IMG/VR virus record: IMGVR_UViG_3300032285_002814
Location: 1-64,000 of that record
From: a virus
DNA length: 64,000 nt
Strand: one strand, 5' to 3'
In this document: piece by piece, positions 6,493-14,607 of the stretch
Layout of the letters: every line of letters starts with the position of its first letter
Numbering within the stretch: the stretch's first letter is position 1
Notes under the pieces: model-generated
Told to the model about the DNA's origin: nothing
The model's database searches: none
The model's input: only the letters and a program-made list of their open reading frames with translations
Position numbers and translations under genes: made by a program

Positions 6493-7083
6493 ATGAATTT
6501 AGATAAACTAAAAGGACGCGTTCCTGATTCAGTTATAGCCCAAATTCCAGGTGTTATGACAAAATTTAAAATCGATACAGCTCTTAAGTTGGCTCACTTC
6601 CTATCTCAATGCGGTCACGAATCTGGAGGATTTAAAATAGTAAACGAGAATTTGAATTACGGAGCTAATGGACTATTGACAATCTTTAAAAAATATTTCC
6701 CAGACGGAACCAAAGCCGCTTTATACGAGCGTAAGCCAGAAAAGATAGCTAATTTAGTTTATGGTGGCAGAATGGGTAATGGACCAGAAGCAAGTGGCGA
6801 TGGGTTTAAATTTCGCGGTAGGGGATTTATCCAATTAACTGGAAAAGATAATTACAAAGCTTTTTCTACTGCGATAGGAGAAGATTGCGTAGCTAATCCA
6901 GATCTTGTAGCAACCAAATATCCATTAGCATCAGCAGCGTGGTTCTTCACCAGATGCTTACCTAAGTGCACTGACGCATCAGATGCAGCTGTTATAGCAG
7001 TTACAAAGTGTGTAAATGGTGGTACGATAGGATTAGAAGATAGAAAAAAACACTTTAAAGAATATTTCGCTTTATTATCCTAG
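6493..7083 (+). CDS. GH19-family endolysin
   Basis: A 196-residue cell-wall hydrolase of glycoside hydrolase family 19, which in phages cleaves the glycan strand of peptidoglycan. Visible motifs: FLSQCGHESGGF with catalytic Glu43, LVYGGRMGNGPEASGDGF, FKFRGRGFIQLTG (about 106-117), and CVNGGTIGLEDR near the C terminus. There is no signal peptide, so access to the wall needs a holin, and three membrane-protein genes precede it. Length is normal for single-domain phage GH19 lysins. A strong terminator follows. Confidence 0.93.
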   Translation: MNLDKLKGRVPDSVIAQIPGVMTKFKIDTALKLAHFLSQCGHESGGFKIVNENLNYGANGLLTIFKKYFPDGTKAALYERKPEKIANLVYGGRMGNGPEASGDGFKFRGRGFIQLTGKDNYKAFSTAIGEDCVANPDLVATKYPLASAAWFFTRCLPKCTDASDAAVIAVTKCVNGGTIGLEDRKKHFKEYFALLS

Positions 7084-7108
7084 TGATAAAAAAACTTTCA
7101 AAAAAACG

Positions 7109-7142
7109 AGGAGACCAAATAATAAAAGGTCTCCTTTTTTAT
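7109..7142 (+). terminator. Rho-independent terminator after the endolysin
   Basis: AGGAGACC pairs perfectly with GGTCTCCT around an 11-base A-rich loop and is followed by a T run. It closes the lysis operon. Confidence 0.92.
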
Positions 7143-7170
7143 TTTATTGATTATATTTAAAATAAAAACA

Positions 7171-7491
7171 ATGGCTTGTCACACCATATACATGAAGGAT
7201 GAAAGGGAGTTCTTTCTTAGAATGAAAGAAAGGGATCCTGAGATCATTTATAAAATGGTTAAGTGCGTTTTAAGCGCTTACAAGAGAAAGGTAAACAAGT
7301 TAAATATATTTGAAGTTGTATTTAAAGACACTAGTTATATGGTATTTGCAATGGAGAAAAAAGAATTTAAGAACTTTCTGAATAACTGTATTGATGATAT
7401 GATAAACATAGAAGAATACGAGATATGCGCAGAGATTAAAAAGATCGTCAATAGAAATACTAGAAAAAAGAAAGTTCCCACCGTAGAATAA
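7171..7491 (+). CDS. Small protein with a UVR-like C-terminal helix pair
   Basis: About 106 residues, beginning MACHTIYMKDEREFF. A TTG start 24 bases earlier is possible, but TATATTTA at 7152-7159 looks like a promoter box just upstream of the ATG used here. The C-terminal part (NCIDDMINIEEYEICAEIKKIV) resembles the UvrB/UvrC (UVR) interaction motif with its E-x-Y-E-x-C-A-x-I-K pattern, and the same pattern recurs in the gene at 33589. The middle strand IFEVVFKDTSYMVFAME is unassigned. Function unknown. Confidence 0.6.
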   Translation: MACHTIYMKDEREFFLRMKERDPEIIYKMVKCVLSAYKRKVNKLNIFEVVFKDTSYMVFAMEKKEFKNFLNNCIDDMINIEEYEICAEIKKIVNRNTRKKKVPTVE

Positions 7492-7554
7492 TACTTCTCA
7501 ACATCATCAAATTAAAGTAGATTAATAGTTATATAAACTTCAAAAAAATAATTT

Positions 7555-7785
7555 ATGGAACAACAACAAATGAAACTCAATTTCAGTTTAGATAAAACGC
7601 AAGGAGTTAGTTGCGAAAAATGCGATAGTCAAACATTTCAAGAGGGTCTTTTAATTAGAAAAGCTTCTAAGTTTTTAACTGGAACTGCACAAGATGCAGT
7701 TATTCCCATTCCTACATTTGTATGTAGTCAGTGTGGCCATGTTAACGAAGAGTTTTTACCGACAGAATTAAAAAACAAAGACTAA
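7555..7785 (+). CDS. Zinc-ribbon protein
   Basis: The 76 residues carry two CxxC pairs, CEKCDS near the start and CSQCGH near 57-62, which would bind one zinc in a ribbon. Between them is a conserved-looking segment (LLIRKASKFLTGTAQDAVIPIPTF). Proteins of this layout are common in large T4-like phages without a known role. Its stop abuts the next start (TAATG overlap). Confidence 0.65.
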   Translation: MEQQQMKLNFSLDKTQGVSCEKCDSQTFQEGLLIRKASKFLTGTAQDAVIPIPTFVCSQCGHVNEEFLPTELKNKD

Positions 7786-8042
7786 TGAAAGATATAGAAG
7801 TAATAAGCTACGACAGTACAAACTCTAGAACAATAGTAAAAACAGATTCCATCGTAGATTCCGTAGTCGATAAATTTATTGACAGAGCCAGATTCGGAAA
7901 AAAGAAATATGGAACTGACTTAGATAGAACAGATCTATCTCTTGAAGAGTGGATAGAACACGCTTTACAAGAACACATGGATGCGATACTCTACTTACAA
8001 AAAATTAAATCAGTTATAGGTGGCTCCAAAACAAAATTATGA
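7785..8042 (+). CDS. DUF5664-like / all-alpha nucleotide-hydrolase-like protein
   Basis: Eighty-five residues with the pattern F-I-D-R-A-x-F-G-K-K-K-Y-G-T-D-L-x-R-x-D-L-S (about 32-53) followed by EEWIEHALQEHMDAILYLQKI. This matches a widespread phage family annotated as dATP/dGTP-diphosphohydrolase-like or DUF5664, related to MazG-type helices in which the acidic residues of the E-W-x-x-H-A-x-x-E-x-x-D block bind metal. A nucleotide-pool role is plausible given the other pool genes; the substrate is unknown. Confidence 0.65.
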   Translation: MKDIEVISYDSTNSRTIVKTDSIVDSVVDKFIDRARFGKKKYGTDLDRTDLSLEEWIEHALQEHMDAILYLQKIKSVIGGSKTKL

Positions 8043-8925
8043 TATAGATTGGGCAACTCAGAAAGGAATTAGTTATTCTCAGTACTCTTTATATAATCAA
8101 TGTCAACATCGTTGGTATCTTCAATACGCAAAGAAGATTAAAGTATTTGAACCATCTATTCATTTGTGTTTTGGTACAGCATTTCATGAAACTCTACAAG
8201 AGTATATTAGAGTTATGTATGAACAATCCGCAAAAGCTGCGAACTCTCTTGATCTAGAAACATTCTTGAAAGAAAGGATGTTAGAAAGTTATAAAGAGAT
8301 TTACGATAATAATGGTAACATCCACTTCGCAAAGCCAAACGATTTTAAAGATTTCATAGAAGATGGTACTACTCTTTTAACATGGATAAAATCCAAGAGA
8401 GCTAAATACTTTAGCCTAAAAGGAGTCGAGCTAAAAGGTATAGAGATTCCAGTAAAGGGACTAATAACTGAAGATGCTCCAAACATATTCATGATTGGAT
8501 CTATAGATCTTGTCTTCTATGATAGTAGAGACGGAAAGTATACAATATACGATATAAAGACCTCGACAAGAGGTTGGTCAGAAATGGATAAAAGAGATCA
8601 GACTAAAATCAATCAGATCCTATTATACAAACACTACTATTCAAAATTAATCAAAGTAGATCTAGATAAGATCGATGTTAAATTCTTTATAGTAAAAAGA
8701 AAGCCTTACGAAAACCCTGATTTTCCTACCCATAGAGTGCAGGAGTTCATTCCTGCTAATGGAAACAAAAAGATAGAGAAAGCTGTTAATCAATTCAAAG
8801 AGTTCATAAATAGCTGTTACAATTCATCTGGAGATCTTTTAGATAGATCATATGAAAAGAATCTGTCTTCTTGTAAATATTGTCCTTTCAATAAAAAACC
8901 TGAACTTTGCAATAGAGACCAATAA
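8020..8925 (+). CDS. PD-(D/E)XK nuclease with four cysteines, Cas4/AddB-like
   Basis: A 301-residue nuclease of the RecB/Cas4 type. GSIDLVFY supplies Asp163 and IYDIKTS supplies Asp178 and Lys180, the catalytic D..(D)xK arrangement; GTAFHE (about 52-57) and QILLYKHYY flank it as in PDDEXK_1 proteins. Cys28 together with Cys285, Cys288 and Cys297 (CKYC and a final Cys) matches the cysteine layout that holds a 4Fe-4S cluster in Cas4 and AddB. The start is GTG at 8020, inside the previous gene; no in-frame ATG lies nearby. A DNA end-processing role in replication or recombination is likely. No CRISPR array is present. Confidence 0.82.
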   Translation: MAPKQNYDIDWATQKGISYSQYSLYNQCQHRWYLQYAKKIKVFEPSIHLCFGTAFHETLQEYIRVMYEQSAKAANSLDLETFLKERMLESYKEIYDNNGNIHFAKPNDFKDFIEDGTTLLTWIKSKRAKYFSLKGVELKGIEIPVKGLITEDAPNIFMIGSIDLVFYDSRDGKYTIYDIKTSTRGWSEMDKRDQTKINQILLYKHYYSKLIKVDLDKIDVKFFIVKRKPYENPDFPTHRVQEFIPANGNKKIEKAVNQFKEFINSCYNSSGDLLDRSYEKNLSSCKYCPFNKKPELCNRDQ

Positions 8926-8988
8926 GATTTATTTTTTATTTATGTATATATTATCTATATTTATGTATATTTATAATAAACAATAGAT
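8926..8988 (+). promoter_or_regulatory. AT-rich promoter with direct repeats before the RHH gene
   Basis: Nearly pure A/T. The sequence ATTTATGTATAT occurs twice in tandem (around 8939-8970), ending in the promoter-like box TATATTTATA at 8967-8976, 13 bases before the ATG. Repeats overlapping a promoter next to a small ribbon-helix-helix gene suggest an autoregulatory operator. Confidence 0.45.
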
Positions 8989-9204
8989 ATGGAAACAAAG
9001 AAAAGAGTAATCACATCAGTTAAGATTCCTGATAATCTTTACGAAGATTTTAAGATTATGAACGTTAGAACGAAAATGAATCTACAAGATTTAGTAGAAA
9101 GAACAATCTTCTTATATTTAACCGAAGCAAAATTTAGAGAAACGGTGCACAATCAATTCAACACATATTACACAGGTTCTGACATATTAAACGCAATAAA
9201 ATAA
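8989..9204 (+). CDS. Ribbon-helix-helix DNA-binding protein
   Basis: A 71-residue protein with the Arc/MetJ-type pattern: a short strand TSVKIPDNLYEDF (about 9-21), a helix KIMNVRTKMN, then LQDLVERTIFLYLTE. Such proteins bind DNA as dimers, placing the strand pair in the major groove. It sits immediately upstream of the 24-kb glycan cluster and behind AT-rich repeats, so it may control itself and perhaps the cluster. The C-terminal 25 residues are unassigned. Confidence 0.7.
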   Translation: METKKRVITSVKIPDNLYEDFKIMNVRTKMNLQDLVERTIFLYLTEAKFRETVHNQFNTYYTGSDILNAIK

Positions 9205-9211
9205 TTAAAAA

Positions 9212-10651
9212 ATGATAAAAGGTTACATTCCTCAAAAAGACAGAAAAAAAATTCTTTTGCTTTGCGATGATATTAGAATGACTTCTGGTATCTCAACAAT
9301 TGCAAGGGAATTAGTAGTTGGCACTTCTCACGTTTATAATTGGGTAAACATAGGAGGAGCGATTAATCATCCAGATAGCGGCAAGAGATTAGACATATCT
9401 CAAGACACTAATCAAATAATGAATATTTCTGATTCTTCAGTTTTCATATACCCAATCAATGGATACGGATCCCCAGAATTAATTAGACAACTAATGGATA
9501 TTGAAAAACCAGACGCTATCATGTTCTTTACTGATCCTAGATACTGGATTTGGTTATTCCAAATGGAAAACGAAATAAGAAAAAAAATTCCAATGATCTA
9601 TTTAAATATTTGGGACGATTTACCCGCTCCTTTATATAATAAATCGTATTATGAATCTTGCGATACTCTTTTAGCAATATCAAAACAAACTGAGAATATA
9701 AATAAAATGGTTCTTGGAGAAAAAGCTAATAGTAAAATAATAAAATATCTTCCTCATGGAATCAATGAAAAAATATTCTACCCTATTAATGAATACATGG
9801 AAGAATACCAAAAAGTATTGGAAATGAGAACGAAATTATTCGGAACAGATCAACCTGATTTTGTAGTGTTCTACAATGCTAGAAATATTAGAAGAAAATG
9901 TACATCAGATTTGATTGCAGCTTATGCAAACTTTTGTGATACGATAGGTAAAGATAAAGCAAAAAAATGTAGATTGCTTCTTCACACAGATCCTATAGAT
10001 GAAAACGGAACTGACTTACCAACGGTTATAGACCTAATATGCGATCCTGAGTATCAAAAAGTTTCGTTTTCTTTAGGTAGAACATCTTCTCAAGAAGTTA
10101 ATTTGATGTATAATATATGTGATGTTACTGCTCTAGTATCTTCAAATGAAGGATGGGGATTATCACTAACAGAAGCAATGATGTGTGGTAAAATGATAAT
10201 TGCAAATACTACTGGAGGAATGCAAGATCAGATGAGATTCGAAGATGAAGATGAAAATTGGATAAAATTCGATGAAAACTTCCCATCTAACCACTTTGGA
10301 AAATATAAAAAATGCGGAGAATGGGCAATACCAGTTTTTCCTACTAATATGAGTATGGTAGGATCAATTCCTACTCCATACATATGGGATGATAAAGCTG
10401 ATTTTAGAGACATATCAAAAGCAATTTTACAAGTTTACGAAATGCCATATGACGAAAGAGTGAAAAGAGGAATGAATGGTAGAGATTGGGTTCAATCAGA
10501 CGAATCTAATATGAGTGCTAGAAGAATGTGCGAAACATTTGTATCAACAATAGATCAAACTTTAAAAAACTTTGAAAAAAGATCTTCATTCGAATTAATA
10601 AAAACAGAAAAATTATCAAGAAAAAAATTAACACACCCTTTAATATATTAA
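9212..10651 (+). CDS. GT4-like glycosyltransferase
   Basis: A 479-residue GT-B glycosyltransferase. The N-terminal Rossmann domain opens KILLLCDDIRMTSGISTIARE with the Gly-rich acceptor loop. The C-terminal donor domain has the retaining GT4 motif EGWGLSLTE (E-x7-E, Glu313 and Glu321) followed by an IIANTTGG loop. The likely role is transfer of a sugar from a nucleotide-sugar donor to a growing glycan in the cytosol. It is the first gene of the glycan cluster, 8 bases after the RHH gene, and is followed by a second GT4-like gene after one base. Confidence 0.85.
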   Translation: MIKGYIPQKDRKKILLLCDDIRMTSGISTIARELVVGTSHVYNWVNIGGAINHPDSGKRLDISQDTNQIMNISDSSVFIYPINGYGSPELIRQLMDIEKPDAIMFFTDPRYWIWLFQMENEIRKKIPMIYLNIWDDLPAPLYNKSYYESCDTLLAISKQTENINKMVLGEKANSKIIKYLPHGINEKIFYPINEYMEEYQKVLEMRTKLFGTDQPDFVVFYNARNIRRKCTSDLIAAYANFCDTIGKDKAKKCRLLLHTDPIDENGTDLPTVIDLICDPEYQKVSFSLGRTSSQEVNLMYNICDVTALVSSNEGWGLSLTEAMMCGKMIIANTTGGMQDQMRFEDEDENWIKFDENFPSNHFGKYKKCGEWAIPVFPTNMSMVGSIPTPYIWDDKADFRDISKAILQVYEMPYDERVKRGMNGRDWVQSDESNMSARRMCETFVSTIDQTLKNFEKRSSFELIKTEKLSRKKLTHPLIY

Positions 10652-10652
10652 T

Positions 10653-11960
10653 ATGAATAAACAATATTGCGTAATATCGTGTCCAATCGATACTTACTCA
10701 GGTTATGGAGCAAGAAGTAGAGATTTCGTAAAGGCTTTATATGAATTAAAGAAAGACGAATGGGATATAGAAATATTAGCTCAAAGATGGGGAGCAACTC
10801 CATGGAATTATATAGAAGAAAATTCTAAAGACTGGAATTTTTTAAATAACATGATAATTAGAACCGGACAATTAACCAAACAGCCTGATGTGTGGATTCA
10901 GATAACGATTCCAAACGAATTTCAACCAGTCGGAAAATATAATATAGGAGTTACCGCCGGTATAGAAACCACTCTGTGTCATGCATCTTGGATAGATGGA
11001 TGCAATAGAATGAATTTAAATTTAGTTTCTTCTGAGCATGCAAAAACTGTATTTAAGAATTCCACTTTCGAAGAGAGAAATCAGCAAGGTCAAGTAGTAA
11101 GACACATAAAATTAGAAAAATCAATAGAGATCTTATTTGAGGGATTGGATCTATCAAAATATTTTTTCATACCTGAGAATGAAATAGAGACTACTGATTT
11201 AGTTAATTCTCTAAATGGAATAAAAGAGAATTTCTGCTATCTTTTCGTTGGTCATTGGTTACAAGGAGAATTAGGAGAAGATAGAAAAAACGTAGGTTTA
11301 ATGGTAAAAAATTTTTTAGAAGTTTTTAAAGATAAAAAATCAAAACCAGCTTTAATAATGAAAACATCAGGAGCCGGATCGAGTATAATGGATAGAAATG
11401 ATATACTAAAGAAAATAGACAATATCAAAACAATGGTCGGAGGAAAAGATCTTCCGAATATATACTTAGTCCATGGAGATATAGAAGATTCTGAAATGAA
11501 TAATTTATATAATCATCCCAAAATCAAAGCAATGATTAATTTGACAAAAGGTGAAGGATTTGGAAGACCATTATTAGAATTTAGCGTGTGTAAAAAACCA
11601 ATAATAACAACGAAATATTCAGGACATTTAGATTTCCTAGATCCTGAATTCACTACATTAATATCAGGAGAAATAAAGCCAATTCATCCTTCTGCAGTAG
11701 TAGAAAATATGCTTATACCTGAATCAGGATGGTTCTCAGCTAATTTATCTGAATTTAGAAGTTGCATTAGGGATATGTTTGAAAATTATGATAAGTATAC
11801 TGAAGGTGCAAAAAGACAATCATATAAATCCAAAACTCAATTTTCATTTGAAAAAATGAAAGAGTTGTTATCAACTAATTTAGAATTAATTCCTAAAAAA
11901 GTAGAATTAAAATTACCGTCTCTTAAAAAAATAGAATTACCTAAACTTAAAAAATCATAA
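10653..11960 (+). CDS. GT4-like glycosyltransferase
   Basis: A 435-residue GT-B enzyme. The start CPIDTYSGYGARSRDF has the Gly-rich loop of the N-terminal domain. The donor domain shows FVGHWLQGELGEDRKNVG, then KGEGFGRPLLEF with the E-x7-E pair (Glu301, Glu309) and an ITTKYSGH loop. The last 25 residues are a Lys/Leu/Pro-rich repeat (KLPSLKKIELPKLKK) that may contact membrane or partner. It pairs with the preceding GT4 gene and probably extends the same glycan. Confidence 0.83.
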   Translation: MNKQYCVISCPIDTYSGYGARSRDFVKALYELKKDEWDIEILAQRWGATPWNYIEENSKDWNFLNNMIIRTGQLTKQPDVWIQITIPNEFQPVGKYNIGVTAGIETTLCHASWIDGCNRMNLNLVSSEHAKTVFKNSTFEERNQQGQVVRHIKLEKSIEILFEGLDLSKYFFIPENEIETTDLVNSLNGIKENFCYLFVGHWLQGELGEDRKNVGLMVKNFLEVFKDKKSKPALIMKTSGAGSSIMDRNDILKKIDNIKTMVGGKDLPNIYLVHGDIEDSEMNNLYNHPKIKAMINLTKGEGFGRPLLEFSVCKKPIITTKYSGHLDFLDPEFTTLISGEIKPIHPSAVVENMLIPESGWFSANLSEFRSCIRDMFENYDKYTEGAKRQSYKSKTQFSFEKMKELLSTNLELIPKKVELKLPSLKKIELPKLKKS

Positions 11961-11962
11961 TA

Positions 11963-12214
11963 ATGACTGAAAAAGAATTCGTAACGTGGTTAAAAGGATT
12001 TGTCTCTGCTGCAAATACATTTAATATTACTCCCAAACAATGGGATTGTATTTGCGAACATCTAGATAAAGTAAAAACTGATAATAATCCTATCAATGGA
12101 ACTAGGTATAACCTTGATAATAATGGAAGTTGGGGAGTAGTGAATACGACAAGTCGTCTAGATGTGTCTCAGAAAATAGATAATTATGAAACAAAAACTT
12201 TATTAAATGACTGA
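11963..12214 (+). CDS. Small phage protein with WLKGF motif
   Basis: Eighty-three residues; the N-terminal half (EFVTWLKGFVSAANTFNITPKQWDCICEHLDKV) matches a common phage helical domain with the pattern F-x-x-W-L-x-G-F...Q-x-x-x-I-x-x-H-L. No function is assigned. The C-terminal half is hydrophilic. It is a phage gene embedded inside the glycan cluster, showing that the cluster is integrated into the phage gene order. Confidence 0.6.
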   Translation: MTEKEFVTWLKGFVSAANTFNITPKQWDCICEHLDKVKTDNNPINGTRYNLDNNGSWGVVNTTSRLDVSQKIDNYETKTLLND

Positions 12215-12650
12215 TAAAATTATAGATTGTCCTAATTGTGAAGAGAAAGCTTCTTGCTATCAAACTCCTATAAATGAATTTCACAATTCATACGCTTGTT
12301 TTGGTTGCGGATTCACATCAAATGATCTAATGATCACAGAAGAGTTTGACTTTGAGAAATTAGAATCATCCCTGCCAGAATTGTATAAAGACTTAAAAAC
12401 AATTGATTCTCTAAATAGAGTCTGGTATCCGCAAGCTATAAATATTTTAGAAAAAGGAACTGTATTTGCAAATGGAAAATCTAAATCAGATTGGCAATGG
12501 TCAGCAATAAAAACTATTGAACTTACAGAAGAAGATAAAAATAATCCTAGATTTAAAGGACAAGTATACAAATCAGATTCTAAAAGTTTACAGAGTTTTG
12601 GAAAAGATTTTATAGAAGCTTGTGATTATATAGGATTTTTTAACGCATAA
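12207..12650 (+). CDS. Zinc-ribbon phage protein
   Basis: The 147 residues begin with a zinc ribbon (CPNCEEKASCY ... YACFGCGF, about 8-36), followed by a hydrophilic alpha/beta region with several Trp (VWYPQAI, SDWQWSAI) and a final KDFIEACDYIGFF segment. Small proteins of this layout are found in large phages and are unassigned. It overlaps the preceding gene by 8 bases, and the GT2 gene follows. Confidence 0.55.
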   Translation: MTDKIIDCPNCEEKASCYQTPINEFHNSYACFGCGFTSNDLMITEEFDFEKLESSLPELYKDLKTIDSLNRVWYPQAINILEKGTVFANGKSKSDWQWSAIKTIELTEEDKNNPRFKGQVYKSDSKSLQSFGKDFIEACDYIGFFNA

Positions 12651-12659
12651 AATAATAGT

Positions 12660-13280
12660 ATGCCATCAATAAGTTACGCAATTCCCGTATGTAATGAACA
12701 TGTCGAATTAGATAGTCTATTAACGCTACTCTTAAAATTCAAAAGAGATGATGATGAAATAGTTGTCCAATGTGATTCAGGAAATACCACACCAGAAGTT
12801 TATGAAGTAATAAACAAACATAAGAGCAATATAAAAATAGTTCAATTTGCTCTTAATGGAAATTTTGCAGCATTTAAAAACAATTTAAAATTTCATTGTT
12901 TAAGTGAGTGGATATTTCAAATAGATGCTGATGAATTATTACATGAAGAATTTTTAGAACATCTACATCAAATTCTTGAAGATAACCCGACAGTACAATT
13001 ATTTTGTTTGCCGAGAATCAACACTGTAGAAGGTCTTACACAAGATCATATCGATAAATGGGGTTGGAATGTAAATGAAAAGGGGTGGGTAAACTTTCCT
13101 GATATACAAACAAGAATAATTCAAAATTCTCCAAAAATACAATGGGTTGGTAAAGTCCATGAAGTAATATATGGACATACTTCTCAAGCAGTTCTACCAA
13201 TTCAAGAAGAATATTGTTTGATTCACCATAAACATATAAAGCGTCAAGAAGTCCAAAACATATTATATTCAATGATATAA
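12660..13280 (+). CDS. GT2-like glycosyltransferase
   Basis: A 206-residue GT-A enzyme. ISYAIPVCNEH begins the nucleotide-binding fold, QIDADE gives the metal-binding DxD (Asp89, Asp91), and WVGKVHEVIYG near 158-168 matches the acceptor region of short WaaE/KdtX-type GT2 proteins. It is slightly shorter than most GT2 enzymes and lacks a membrane anchor. It probably adds one sugar in the cytosol. Confidence 0.8.
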   Translation: MPSISYAIPVCNEHVELDSLLTLLLKFKRDDDEIVVQCDSGNTTPEVYEVINKHKSNIKIVQFALNGNFAAFKNNLKFHCLSEWIFQIDADELLHEEFLEHLHQILEDNPTVQLFCLPRINTVEGLTQDHIDKWGWNVNEKGWVNFPDIQTRIIQNSPKIQWVGKVHEVIYGHTSQAVLPIQEEYCLIHHKHIKRQEVQNILYSMI

Positions 13281-13293
13281 ACAAAAAATAGTT

Positions 13294-14607
13294 ATGCAAG
13301 AGATTTTAAAATTAGTAGAAAATTACATCAGTAAAAAACACTCTGAAAAAAAATGGGAAGCAGGAAAAGATTGGGTTCAATACGCTGGTCCATATTTTGA
13401 TAGTCAAGAGTACACAGCAGCTGTTAAAAGTTTATTAAGTGAATGGTTAGTATTAGGAGCAGATGCGATCAAATTTGAAAAAACATTTCCTGAAAAGTTT
13501 GGAAAAAGATTCGGACTTCTAACAAATAGTGGTTCAAGCGCCAATCTTCTTATGATGTTAGCTCTGACTTCAAAAAGAGGTCGTAATTTACCAAAAGGCA
13601 CAAAAGTCATTACTCCTATTGCTGGATTTCCAACAACACTTAATCCTATATTTCAAGTAGGATTTACTCCAATATTTGTAGATATAGAATTAGAAACATT
13701 AAATTTGGATCTTGATCAAGTAGAAAAAGCATGTATAGAAAATCCTGATGCAAAAATAATAACGTTTGCTCACGTTCTCGGAAATCCTCCTAACATGAAT
13801 AAACTTATGGAGATAATTGAGAAATATAATCTTATTTTATTAGAAGATTGTTGTGATGCTTTAGGATCTTTGTACGATGGCAAAAAATTAGGGTCTTTCG
13901 GAGAATTAGCAAGTTGTTCATTTTATCCAGCTCACCATATCACTATGGGTGAAGGAGGTTTTGTAGCAGCTAAAGATCAAGACACAGAAAGAATAATTAG
14001 AAGTTTTAGAGAATGGGGTAGAGGTTGTTATTGCGTAGGCAAACAAAATCTTTTGGCGAACGGATCTTGCGATTGCAGATTTAATAATTGGTTGCCATCT
14101 CTTCCTGAAGATTTATTTGATCACAAATATGTTTATGAAGAGATCGGGTACAATTTAAAACCAATAGAATTACAAGCATCTATAGGCTTAGTGCAAATGA
14201 AAAAAATGCAAGAAATAGGAGAAAAACGTAGAGAGAATTATTCTAATCTTTTCAAAGCATTTTCTAAATATGAACAATATTTTCATTTACATAAAGCCCA
14301 ACCGTTATCTGATCCAGATTGGTTTGCGTTTCCTATTACATTGAGAGACGATGCTCCATTTAAAAGATCAGACATTTGTCAATTTTTGGAAGCTAATAAA
14401 ATTCAAACAAGACCATATTTTGCTGGAAATATAATGCTTCAACCAGCATATGCAGGAATGATGAATCCTAAAGAAGTTATAGAGAAATTTCCCATAGCAA
14501 GAAAAGTTACAACAGATACGTTCTTTTTAGGAACAAGTCCTGTAATCAATAAAGAAAAGATAGATTATATAGAATCAGTACTTGATAAATTTATAACTAC
14601 TTTATGA
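13294..14607 (+). CDS. RfbH/E1-like [2Fe-2S] PMP-dependent hexulose 3-dehydrase
   Basis: A 437-residue DegT/DnrJ-fold protein. In FYPAHHIT the usual PLP-binding lysine is replaced by His214, the hallmark of the E1/RfbH and ColD dehydrases. The cysteines follow C-x57-C-x-C-x11-C (Cys187, Cys245, Cys247, Cys259), close to the E1 iron-sulfur pattern, and DCCDALGS, GEGG and NLKPIELQASIGL are family features. The length equals RfbH; ColD is shorter and has no cluster. The reaction removes the C3 hydroxyl from a nucleotide-linked 4-keto-6-deoxyhexose, giving a 3,6-dideoxy sugar. The E3-type reductase it normally needs is not in this window and may come from the host. Confidence 0.87.
   Translation: MQEILKLVENYISKKHSEKKWEAGKDWVQYAGPYFDSQEYTAAVKSLLSEWLVLGADAIKFEKTFPEKFGKRFGLLTNSGSSANLLMMLALTSKRGRNLPKGTKVITPIAGFPTTLNPIFQVGFTPIFVDIELETLNLDLDQVEKACIENPDAKIITFAHVLGNPPNMNKLMEIIEKYNLILLEDCCDALGSLYDGKKLGSFGELASCSFYPAHHITMGEGGFVAAKDQDTERIIRSFREWGRGCYCVGKQNLLANGSCDCRFNNWLPSLPEDLFDHKYVYEEIGYNLKPIELQASIGLVQMKKMQEIGEKRRENYSNLFKAFSKYEQYFHLHKAQPLSDPDWFAFPITLRDDAPFKRSDICQFLEANKIQTRPYFAGNIMLQPAYAGMMNPKEVIEKFPIARKVTTDTFFLGTSPVINKEKIDYIESVLDKFITTL

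Noticed and set aside
8020-8925. Possible CRISPR locus because of the Cas4-like nuclease
   Set aside because: No direct-repeat array, Cas1, Cas2 or effector gene is present in the window.
13036-13299. Minus-strand frame of 87 codons across the GT2/RfbH junction
   Set aside because: Antisense to supported genes on the only coding strand and without a start context.
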